Positions 8,405 to 15,862 of a stretch of 64,000 nucleotides of DNA are shown here, piece by piece (the first letter of the stretch is position 1; each line of letters begins with the position of its first letter). Made by a program: the position numbers and the translations under genes. Source of the stretch: Oceanobacillus neutriphilus (GTDB lineage Bacteria; Bacillota; Bacilli; Bacillales; Amphibacillaceae); assembly GCF_014645515.1 (NCBI RefSeq), contig NZ_BMLW01000015.1, positions 62,001 to 126,000 on the forward strand, given 5' to 3'. The notes under the pieces are model-generated. The model was not told where the DNA came from. It saw only the letters and a program-made list of their open reading frames with translations, and ran no database searches.

Positions 8405-10252
8405 TTAATTGCTTTCTGTAATGGAAACACCTTGAAACTGCGAAGAATTGGTTACAACCATTGGGGTGGTGAGATCATAGCCTTTTGCTTCTATTTCTTC
8501 TATATTAAACGAGACAATTTTCGTTCCTTTACTTATCTCATCCCCAGCATTTACATGGGCTTCAAATCCGTCACCATTTAATTCCACGGTATTAAAGCCG
8601 ATATGAATTAATAATTCAGCGCCATTTTCCAGCTGCAGCCCGATAGCGTGTAATGTCGGGTAGAGAACAGATACCTTACAGTCGGCTGGCGCTACTACCT
8701 CACCTGCAGTCGGATAAACCGCTGCTCCTTCTCCTAATGCACCAGATGCGAAAACTTCATCCTTTACTTCAGACAATGGGATAAGCTTACCCTGGACCGG
8801 TGAAGGAATGGTTACCTCTGTGGCTGTTACAGTATTTGAAGTATCTTCATTACTGTCTCCAAGACCTTCATCTGATGCATCTTCTTCTTCAGGAATATCC
8901 TTAAAACCAAATAACATCGTCATAGCTGCAGCCCCAAAGAAGGCAATGGCAATACCAATAATATAACATAGGAACGCTTTTGTCCCTGCTTCTATATAGA
9001 CCGGGATGGTTAAAAATCCCTGATTGGCAAAGGCTGTACCATAGGATCCGCCCCAGCCCATCAGACCGCCGCCTATTGCTCCGCTGATTACCGCATAAAT
9101 CATCGGTTTTTTCAGACGGAGGTTAACCCCGTAAATGGCCGGTTCGGTAATTCCGAAAAGAGCTGTTACAGTTGCTGTTGCAGATAACGTTTTTAATTTC
9201 TTATTTCTCGTTTTTAAAAAGACGCCTGCAGCGGCACCTGCTTGTGAAAAGTTAGCAGCTCCTGCAAATGCTAATAGATTCTGCTGTCCAGTTTGTGCGA
9301 CATCGTTAATTCCAATTGGCAGGATTGCTTTGTGAGCACCAAATATAACAAGAACACACCAGATTCCGCCAATAAAAGCACCTAATAATGTTGGGCTGAT
9401 ATCCATAATAATATAATACAGCCAGTTGATGAAGTTACCTAAGTGAATGCCGATAGGTCCGAAAATAATTAAGGTTGCTGGCACCATCACTAATAGCGTA
9501 AAGGTCGGCACCATAATAATTTTTAAAACCTCTGGTGTAATGCGTTCGAAAAAGCGTTGCACATACGCCATGATAAATACTGCAATAATGATTGGGATAA
9601 CTGTTGATGTGTAATTTGCTAATGTTACAGGAAGCCCTAGAAAGGTAACCGCTGCGTCCCCGGTCATTATTGTAACCAGATCAGGGTAGCATAGCGTTGC
9701 TGCCAGCACCATTGCAATTAATTCATTTGCCTTAAATACTTTTGCCGCTACATAACCAATCATAATCGGGAAGAAGTAAAATAAAGCATTGGAAGTCGCA
9801 TCCAGTATCCGATACGTATTATATTCTTTAATATCCACATTCCAGTAATAAGCAGCGATCATAACTGCTAGTGCCAGAATTCCTTTCAGCATTCCGGATG
9901 CAGCAATGGCCGGGATAATCGGAATAAATATGGATGTAAATGTATTTAAAATCCTGCTTCCAATAGACCCTTTATTCTCTTCTTTTTTCTCTTCCGCTTT
10001 GCTCAAATCTCCCAAAAGAAGCTGGATTTGATCATGTACTTCCGCCACTTTATTTCCAATAACAACCTGATACTGCCCGCTATTCTCAACGACCGAGATA
10101 ACCTCGTCCATCTTTTCTAAATTTGCTTTGTTTGCTTTTTTTGTGTCGTATAAAGTAAAACGCAAACGTGTATAGCAGTGGGTTAATCCTGAAACATTTT
10201 CTTTTCCACCCACATTGTTTAAAATGTCCTGTGCCACCTGTTGATAGTTCAT
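8405..10252 (-). CDS. bglP: Beta-glucoside PTS transporter EIIBCA
   Basis: A 615-residue fused permease. EIIB (about 1-90) carries the phospho-Cys in THCYTRLRF (Cys26; the common form is HCATRLR). EIIC (about 105-460) has about ten membrane segments and the GITEPAIYGVNLR signature. After an acidic linker, EIIA (about 480-615) has the phospho-His in LIHIGFNTVEL. It transports and phosphorylates beta-glucosides and phosphorylates the PRDs of LicT. The true start is ATG 10252 with GAGGGAG upstream; the longer open frame up to 10321 runs into the leader. The first gene of the operon. Confidence 0.93.
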   Translation of the reverse strand: MNYQQVAQDILNNVGGKENVSGLTHCYTRLRFTLYDTKKANKANLEKMDEVISVVENSGQYQVVIGNKVAEVHDQIQLLLGDLSKAEEKKEENKGSIGSRILNTFTSIFIPIIPAIAASGMLKGILALAVMIAAYYWNVDIKEYNTYRILDATSNALFYFFPIMIGYVAAKVFKANELIAMVLAATLCYPDLVTIMTGDAAVTFLGLPVTLANYTSTVIPIIIAVFIMAYVQRFFERITPEVLKIIMVPTFTLLVMVPATLIIFGPIGIHLGNFINWLYYIIMDISPTLLGAFIGGIWCVLVIFGAHKAILPIGINDVAQTGQQNLLAFAGAANFSQAGAAAGVFLKTRNKKLKTLSATATVTALFGITEPAIYGVNLRLKKPMIYAVISGAIGGGLMGWGGSYGTAFANQGFLTIPVYIEAGTKAFLCYIIGIAIAFFGAAAMTMLFGFKDIPEEEDASDEGLGDSNEDTSNTVTATEVTIPSPVQGKLIPLSEVKDEVFASGALGEGAAVYPTAGEVVAPADCKVSVLYPTLHAIGLQLENGAELLIHIGFNTVELNGDGFEAHVNAGDEISKGTKIVSFNIEEIEAKGYDLTTPMVVTNSSQFQGVSITESN

Positions 10253-10320
10253 GTTTTTTTCTCCCTCACTATAAATTAATCCACTGGCCAACGGATAAAA
10301 TATGAAGAACACAATTGACA

Positions 10321-10402
10321 CAAAAAAAGATCAAACGTACACGTTTAACCTAAGGAAAAAAGCACAACTTTCCCATGGTTAGTAAAGTGTACATTTGATC
10401 TT
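10321..10402 (-). terminator. LicT-controlled leader terminator
   Basis: On the minus strand a long stem (left arm begins AAGATCAAATGTACAC, right arm ends GTGTACGTTTGATCTT) is followed by TTTTTTT just before bglP. Its left arm overlaps the 3' part of the RAT, so the two structures are mutually exclusive, as in B. subtilis bglPH and sacB. Confidence 0.9.
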
Positions 10403-10425
10403 GCCTGCATTATCAGTAACACGTC
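10397..10425 (-). promoter_or_regulatory. RAT antiterminator RNA target
   Basis: The minus strand carries GTGTTACTGATAATGCAGGC followed by AAGATC. This matches the conserved core of LicT/SacY-type RATs (GTTACTGATAAAGCAGGCAA in sacB). It lies about 55 bases after the promoter -10. Confidence 0.9.
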
Positions 10426-10455
10426 AAATGTATTCCGGTATTAAGCTTTGCACAT

Positions 10456-10484
10456 ATATTAACACGCTTTCATTTTTGATGCAA
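10456..10484 (-). promoter_or_regulatory. Sigma-A promoter of the bgl operon with cre-like site
   Basis: -35 TTGCAT (10479-10484), 17-bp spacer, -10 TAATAT (10456-10461), minus strand. The spacer and -10 contain TGAAAGCGTGTTAA (10459-10472), which matches the CcpA cre consensus at 12 of 14 positions and would block the promoter when glucose is present. Confidence 0.75.
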
Positions 10485-10731
10485 GTAATTTTTAAATCTT
10501 TTTTTCTGGAAAAATAAATTATACTTGTGCAAATTTTAATCTTAGGATATGATACTGCATTAGAACTTTGAAATGGAGATTACTGTGAAAAATCTTTATT
10601 TTAAAATGGTTAAAAAAAGACGGAAAACTTAGCGGTGAGACAGTAAAAATCAGGAGATAGGGGCTCGATTTTACGGAGTGAACCTAAGACTTATTCAAGA
10701 ATATTTTACTGCAAGAAGGAGTAATGAAAAG

Positions 10732-11940
10732 ATGGATAACACACAAAAAAAGCAGGCATCATTGATTTTATGGATTGTTGTATGTTTCTGGTTCGCTCAA
10801 TATGTTTATATTCCCTACCAGACTACCTACTTAATTTTGGAAAGTATTTCTAGTAATCTGGTTGGAATAATTATTGGTGCATACGGCATTTCACAGCTTA
10901 TGCTCCGGCTGCCAGCAGGTATTTTGGCTGACCTTAGCAGCAATCATAAGCTGTTTATCATAGTTGGTTCTTTATTTGCTGGCGGCGCCTCTTTAAGCAG
11001 GATTTTGCTGCCAGATGATATTGGTTTTTTTCTTGGTAATATTTTATCCGGAACAGCTAGCGCTACCTGGATTTCCTTCATGATTCTTTATATGAGCTTT
11101 TTCTCCCAAAATGATCAGATACGGGCAACCAGCAGGATTATTATGGCTAATAATGCCGGTATGCTGCTTGGCTTTGTAACCAGTACGCTCCTCTATGATA
11201 AAGTCGGCATGATGATGATTTGTGCCTTCAGCTTATCGGCGGGTCTAATAGGCTTTGTACTCGCTTTCTTTCTTCAATCAACCAAACCATCTAACTATAC
11301 GAATAAAGTTTCCTTCAAGGAATTAATTAAGGTGACAGCCAATAAAAATTTAGTTCTTTTTTCCTGCTTGGCGTTAGTGCAGCAGGGGGTGCAAATGTCT
11401 ACTACGATGTCGTTTACAAATCAGATTGTTCAGGAGCTCGGCGGTTCTAATCTGATCATCGGCGTATCGTCTATTATTTATATGCTTTCAGCTGTAGTTT
11501 TCGCCAGATTAGCTTCCACTAAATTCCTGGAAATAATGTCTATGAAACGATGGATCTGTTTTAGCTTTCTTTTCCTCGGCATTTACTGTGTATTGGTTCC
11601 CCAGACGGATTCGATTGTGCTGGTTTGCCTCCTGCAGCTGATACCCGGCATAGGTACAGGGATCTTGTTCTCACTCCTGACCTCCAGTGCCATGCAAACA
11701 ATTCCTGAACAAAAGCGTTCTACAGCAATGGGCTTCTTTCAAGCAGTCTATGCTCTGGGTATGACTGTTTTTCCAATAATTAGCGGTAGTATTTATGAGC
11801 ATTTATCTATGAAATATGCCTTTATTTTTTTAGCGGGGATGTGCTTCCTGGCAGGTACTGTTTCTCTAATTCACTTTAGAAGACAAGAAAAAAGTGGGAG
11901 GGGAGTGGATAAAAAAAGAGAGGTGTATCATCAAGTTTAA
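10732..11940 (+). CDS. MFS transporter, 12 membrane segments
   Basis: A 402-residue major facilitator. Twelve hydrophobic segments in two sixes; the loop between helices 2 and 3 reads RLPAGILADLSSNHK, matching the MFS motif GxLaDrxGRr loosely. DHA1-type drug or small-solute export is the usual role, but the substrate cannot be read. ATG 10732 has AAGGAG about 10 bases upstream; an in-frame GTG at 10678 lacks a spaced SD. A 15-codon frame with SD (10585-10632, MKNLYFKMVKKRRKT with GTG start) precedes it and might be a leader peptide. Confidence 0.82.
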   Translation: MDNTQKKQASLILWIVVCFWFAQYVYIPYQTTYLILESISSNLVGIIIGAYGISQLMLRLPAGILADLSSNHKLFIIVGSLFAGGASLSRILLPDDIGFFLGNILSGTASATWISFMILYMSFFSQNDQIRATSRIIMANNAGMLLGFVTSTLLYDKVGMMMICAFSLSAGLIGFVLAFFLQSTKPSNYTNKVSFKELIKVTANKNLVLFSCLALVQQGVQMSTTMSFTNQIVQELGGSNLIIGVSSIIYMLSAVVFARLASTKFLEIMSMKRWICFSFLFLGIYCVLVPQTDSIVLVCLLQLIPGIGTGILFSLLTSSAMQTIPEQKRSTAMGFFQAVYALGMTVFPIISGSIYEHLSMKYAFIFLAGMCFLAGTVSLIHFRRQEKSGRGVDKKREVYHQV

Positions 11941-11983
11941 GTGGCAGGGTAAACGATTAACTACTTAGAATAGTTGATGAAAT

Positions 11984-12004
11984 AAAAGTCCCGCTACTTT
12001 TTTT
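11984..12004 (+). terminator. Weak terminator after MFS gene
   Basis: A short AAAAGT/ACTTTT hairpin with a CCCGC loop and a T run, 45 bases after the stop. The stem is short, so confidence is limited. Confidence 0.4.
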
Positions 12005-12167
12005 ATGAATGTTTGAGCAAGTAGGGAGACTACATTATTTTAGTTCCTTATACTAAAGGTTTATTCAAGTCCAATTTCTGGTATTGCCATCCCGCAGCGC
12101 TGTTAAATTAACCTTTGTTTATTGGACAAGTGAGGGCGAAAGAACCCCCACTGATTGAAGTTTTACT

Positions 12168-13316
12168 CTATTTCGATAATCCTAAAATTAACTCTTTATA
12201 GATATCGAAGAATGCAAAGAAGTAATCTTTGTAGACATATTCATCTGTTTTATGCGCCATTTTTGTTTCACCTGGTCCAAACATCATGAACGGGAAGGTA
12301 TCATCTTTCCCTCGTAATAAATTTGATGCATCTGTCACCCCGGGTGAGCCTTTAACGGAGATTTCTAAACCTAAATGTTTTTTACCGCTTTCCTTAGCAA
12401 GATCAATCATTTTAGAATGCTTTGAAGCAAAAACGCTAGGTAATGACATGGTTACTTCCACATCAATATGAGAGCCTTCTTTATTGAATTTATCAGCTGT
12501 TTTATTGAATAAATCAATCACTTCATCGTTATCAAATTCCGGAATAGTACGCACATTTAATTCAGCTGATGCCTTATCTGGAACGGAGTTTATTTGATTT
12601 CCGGCATTAAAAATAGTTGTACTCATAACCAATTTTCCGAGAACCTCATTTTTACGGTCATCACCATTCAATTTTTCGTCTAATTCTAATAGATATTTCA
12701 TCAATGGATTAATCGCGTTATAGCCTTGTTCCGGCATAGAACTGTGTGCTGCTTCTCCGACAGATGTGATGCGCAAATTAAGAGAACCTTTGTGAGAGTA
12801 AATAATTGTGTCAGGAGAAGGTTCTGCGACCCAGAGATAATTTACATCATCCATATAGCCTTCTTCGTATAATTTTTTAGAACCCGCACCGCCGACTTCT
12901 TCACCCGTGGTTGCCATAAAACGGACAGTTCCATTCTTTAGTTCATTATTTTCTTTGAGTTCAATCATTACTAAAGCAAGGTTTACTAAACCGGCTTTCA
13001 TGTCATCCGTTCCACGGCCGTATAATTTCCCGTCTCTTTCTACTAATGTGAATGGATCTGAAGTCCAGTCGTTCTCATCTCCGGGAGAAACGACATCCAT
13101 ATGGCCGGAGATACCAATGACCGGACTCCCGCTGCCAATGTCAGCAACTAAGTTAACACGAGTGTCTGTTACTGGCACAATTTTAGAGTCAATACCGTAT
13201 GCAGCAAATAAATCCTTTATATAATTTGCTACTTCGATTTCATTTTCATTAACAGATTTCATCGCTATAATATCGGATAAAATCTTTATCTTTTCTTCCT
13301 CTGTAAAATGTTTCAC
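12168..13316 (-). CDS. M20-family metallopeptidase/deacylase (ArgE/DapE type)
   Basis: A 382-residue zinc hydrolase. Metal and catalytic motifs: GISGHMDVV (His and catalytic Asp), YGRGTDDMKAGL (bridging Asp) and ATTGEEVGGAG (general-base Glu-Glu), with a lid/dimerisation insert from about 175 to 290. Such enzymes remove acyl groups from amino acids (acetylornithine, succinyl-DAP) or cut small peptides. No lysine or arginine biosynthesis genes are nearby, so the substrate is open. GTG 13316 chosen with GGAGG upstream. Single-gene unit; a short GC-rich hairpin at 12130-12151 follows without a clear T run. Confidence 0.85.
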   Translation of the reverse strand: MKHFTEEEKIKILSDIIAMKSVNENEIEVANYIKDLFAAYGIDSKIVPVTDTRVNLVADIGSGSPVIGISGHMDVVSPGDENDWTSDPFTLVERDGKLYGRGTDDMKAGLVNLALVMIELKENNELKNGTVRFMATTGEEVGGAGSKKLYEEGYMDDVNYLWVAEPSPDTIIYSHKGSLNLRITSVGEAAHSSMPEQGYNAINPLMKYLLELDEKLNGDDRKNEVLGKLVMSTTIFNAGNQINSVPDKASAELNVRTIPEFDNDEVIDLFNKTADKFNKEGSHIDVEVTMSLPSVFASKHSKMIDLAKESGKKHLGLEISVKGSPGVTDASNLLRGKDDTFPFMMFGPGETKMAHKTDEYVYKDYFFAFFDIYKELILGLSK

Positions 13317-13462
13317 ACTGCAATCCTCCCAAATTTCATTGTCTATTTCCAGTGAGAATATAACTATATATTCCCCAAAATGCTTTTGTGTAAACGAGCT
13401 GGATTTCGAACAAGTGTAAAGTGAAATATTCAGCGTATCAGAAAAATTCTGTTCTTAAAAAG

Positions 13463-13581
13463 GAGATTTTCACCAAAATCTATGGATGACAAATTAGATG
13501 TCATTTGGATACAAGCAGCTGCTCGTTTTATTACCATAATTTATTGTTTAATCTCAACCATAGGTTTTGGTGTTGAATCTC
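13463..13581. repeat. 119-bp element with near-perfect terminal inverted repeats
   Basis: The ends are about 23 bp: gagattttcaccaaaatct with atgg at the left and the near complement (ccataggttttggtg then ttgaatctc) at the right, with few mismatches. The interior shows no reading frame. The flanks are also weakly complementary. It could be a small non-autonomous (MITE-like) element or a long RNA hairpin; copy number elsewhere is unknown. Confidence 0.45.
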
Positions 13582-13623
13582 AAAAGAAATCCGATTTTCT
13601 TTGATAATGTATCTGTATAAACA

Positions 13624-13953
13624 TCAAAACACACCCTGTACCAAAAACATATAAAACACCGTCCCGCCTGCAATAGACAGCAGCATACTCCGTCTCCAAT
13701 AATGTAAGACAATAATCAATCCAATGGCGAGAAGCTCAGGCAGAAAGCCTTCCAATGATGTGAGGGTTACATCCTTTAACGAATACACCACTAATAATCC
13801 AAATACAGCCGGCGGCAAAACATATCCCAGGTATTTAATATATTTTGGTGTGGGTTTATTCGATTTAAATATCATAAATGGCAAGAATCTGGTTAAAAGA
13901 GTGCCTATAACTATTGAAGCAATAATAATGATTTGCTGTGTGAGACTCATCAT
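13624..13953 (-). CDS. azlD: AzlD-family branched-chain amino acid exporter subunit
   Basis: A 109-residue protein with four hydrophobic segments and the typical [12 protein letters not shown] start and [21 protein letters not shown] motif. AzlD partners AzlC to export branched-chain amino acids and analogues. Its ATG overlaps the last base of the azlC stop (TAATG), with GAGGTGAT as SD, so translation is coupled. The last gene of the three-gene operon. Confidence 0.9.
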   Translation of the reverse strand: MMSLTQQIIIIASIVIGTLLTRFLPFMIFKSNKPTPKYIKYLGYVLPPAVFGLLVVYSLKDVTLTSLEGFLPELLAIGLIIVLHYWRRSMLLSIAGGTVFYMFLVQGVF

Positions 13954-14660
13954 TATGAAATCACCTCGTGCTTTGTAATGAATTTTTTAATCAAGGTCAG
14001 AAAAATTAATATAATAAGCATGGCAGGAATAATAAAATGCTCTGTACCAAATATTAATAGACATAAAACGGAAGCGGCAATTCCGATAACAGAGCTGATA
14101 TGATTGCGTTCTTTCATCCATTGGTCTAAAAAGATAACGACAAACAGCGCCGTCATAACAAATTCCAGGCCATCTGTATTAAACGTAACCATAGAGCCGA
14201 ACAAGCTGCCGATGGTAGTACCGCCCACCCAATAGATTTGGTTTAGCAGGGTGACATAGAACATAAACCAGCCCTTATCAATAGTAGAAGGTATGCGGGA
14301 GGTATTGTTAATCACAAATGATTCATCACACATTCCATAGATGAGATAAACCTTTTTCTTACCGGTTCCTTTATATTTATCTAACATAGAGATGCCATAG
14401 AAAAGATGTCTGGCATTTATCATTAAGGTTAATAGAAAGGCACTAAACGGGTTAAACGCACCTAATAATAAACTCCCGGCTACAAATTCCATTGAGCCGG
14501 CAAAGATGAGGACGCTCATTAAGATGGCATAGATTGGCTGAAATCCTAAGGAATGCATGTATACGCCGTAAGCAATGCCTAAAAAAGCAAATCCGGCCAG
14601 TATTGGCAGCGTTTTTGGGAAGGCATACTTCAATGTTGATAAATGATCTTCTAAAGACAT
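13953..14660 (-). CDS. azlC: AzlC-family branched-chain amino acid permease
   Basis: A 235-residue membrane protein with the AzlC signature: [31 protein letters not shown] and the [12 protein letters not shown] motif. It forms the large subunit of the LIV-type exporter with AzlD. The SD is weak (AGTGAG). It follows an XRE-cupin regulator by 34 bases, the usual arrangement for locally controlled azlCD. Confidence 0.92.
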   Translation of the reverse strand: MSLEDHLSTLKYAFPKTLPILAGFAFLGIAYGVYMHSLGFQPIYAILMSVLIFAGSMEFVAGSLLLGAFNPFSAFLLTLMINARHLFYGISMLDKYKGTGKKKVYLIYGMCDESFVINNTSRIPSTIDKGWFMFYVTLLNQIYWVGGTTIGSLFGSMVTFNTDGLEFVMTALFVVIFLDQWMKERNHISSVIGIAASVLCLLIFGTEHFIIPAMLIILIFLTLIKKFITKHEVIS

Positions 14661-14694
14661 TTTTGTTCACTCACTTTCAAACGATAGGGACTAA

Positions 14695-15249
14695 TTATTT
14701 TGCATAATAGATTAATACAAGAAGGTGAAGCACGTTGTCTCCGATATTTCTGTATATATGGGTTTGATTCCCATTAAAAATAATTGCTTCTCCTTTATCA
14801 ATTGTTTCGACAGTACCGTCAATATCCATTTCTAATTGCCCCTCTTGTACAAATACATGCTCCTCTACACCTGGATTGTGCGGGGATGCTTTGTGTTCAT
14901 TTTCAGGATCCAGTTCGACCATAAAAACTTCAAATTGCTTTTCCGGGGAGAATGGTACAGCTGCATGTACTCTATAATGCTGTTTTTCTTCTGTAACCAG
15001 ATGCCGGTCTTGCTTTTTAATCACTCTGATAGGATTTGTCTGCTGACTAATCAGAGATGAAAAGGATACCTTAAGGCCATTGGCGATTTTCCAAAGCGTT
15101 GTTACAGTAGGGACAGATTCTCCTCTTTCAATTTGCGCAAGCATGGCTTTGCTTACCTCTGTTATTTTCGCTGCTTTATCTAAGCTCAAGCCTCGTTCCT
15201 TACGAATTGTTTGCAGATTTTTACTGATATAATCGGCGATTTCTTTCAT
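14695..15249 (-). CDS. XRE-cupin transcriptional regulator
   Basis: 184 residues: a helix-turn-helix (about 8-62, GLSLDKAAKITEVSKAMLAQIERG), then a C-terminal cupin (about 105-182) with PHNPGVEEHVFVQEG and the second motif GNQTHIYRN. The cupin probably binds a small ligand, likely an amino acid or analogue given that azlC and azlD follow. Strong SD (AAAGGAGG). Probably autoregulatory; the upstream region is very AT-rich with several short ATAT palindromes, none of which I can assign. Confidence 0.88.
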   Translation of the reverse strand: MKEIADYISKNLQTIRKERGLSLDKAAKITEVSKAMLAQIERGESVPTVTTLWKIANGLKVSFSSLISQQTNPIRVIKKQDRHLVTEEKQHYRVHAAVPFSPEKQFEVFMVELDPENEHKASPHNPGVEEHVFVQEGQLEMDIDGTVETIDKGEAIIFNGNQTHIYRNIGDNVLHLLVLIYYAK

Positions 15250-15562
15250 CTTTTTTTCCTCCTTTCTGACATCATTCCAATTATGTATAGTAAATATATA
15301 TTGATAAATATAACATACATATAGGCGTTATAACATACAACATCGAAAAAAGAGTTAGATTATTAAAGAAGTAGAGAAATCAGCAAAACTTAAGGAGAAT
15401 CAAACAGTTGGTGGACTGACTGACGTTAAAATAGATACAGGGCTTGTGATTATGTGCAGTGAAAAAGAATTATCTATTTTTAAACCTTATTGACTAATTA
15501 AAAAGCCATCTCCATGGAATGAGATGGCTAATGGTTATATTTGATTCATGTATTCTGCAATA
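15250..15562. other. Intergenic region with a possible coding remnant
   Basis: The promoter for the azl operon should be at the left end. On the plus strand, 15358-15492 reads open without a start (KENQTVGGLTDVKIDTGLVI then MCSEKELSIFKPY, stop). The composition looks protein-like, so it may be a decayed gene end, but no family is recognised. Confidence 0.3.
15496..15530 (-). terminator. Terminator of the 55-residue small gene
   Basis: The stem agccatctc/gagatggct (15504-15529) on the minus strand is followed by TTTTTAATTA. It lies 33 bases after the small gene's stop, which supports that gene being real. Confidence 0.7.
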
Positions 15563-15730
15563 TTACTTCGATTGTATAATCTGGTCGTTCACAAATGCTT
15601 TTATGAAAAACAATTCATTATCATTAGGATCTCTGTTATTATCTGCTTTAAAGTACTCTATAGCATCTTCAAGCGAGGCAGATGTAACAGCCCGATTTGC
15701 TGCTGTTAACTCTTCCCAATATATATTCAT
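15563..15730 (-). CDS. Small hypothetical protein, 55 residues
   Basis: Starts MNIYWEELTAANRAVTSAS and ends FVNDQIIQSK; acidic, predicted helical, no membrane segment or signal. ATG at 15730, no strong SD, which lowers confidence. Support comes from the protein-like composition and the properly placed terminator downstream. Function unknown; not obviously linked to adhE, which has its own terminator in between. Confidence 0.5.
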   Translation of the reverse strand: MNIYWEELTAANRAVTSASLEDAIEYFKADNNRDPNDNELFFIKAFVNDQIIQSK

Positions 15731-15798
15731 TTCAAAAAATTTGTTAGGAAAATTCTAAATTTTCATCAAATATTAGATGTACGTTTCTTAAAACGCTA

Positions 15799-15844
15799 TA
15801 CAAAAAGCTCCCCGTTTACAATCAAAACGGAGAGCTTTTTGTAT
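15799..15844. terminator. Bidirectional terminator at the adhE end
   Basis: A stem of caaaaagctccccgttt with its near complement aaacggagagctttttg, T runs on both sides, 19 bases after the adhE stop. Confidence 0.9.
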
Positions 15845-15862
15845 AATGTTTCTATGTGCAAA

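Noticed and set aside
10585..10632. 15-codon frame with SD ahead of the MFS gene as a drug-sensing leader
   Set aside because: Signals are plausible, but no alternative hairpins over the MFS start were found, so it is mentioned only in the gene entry.
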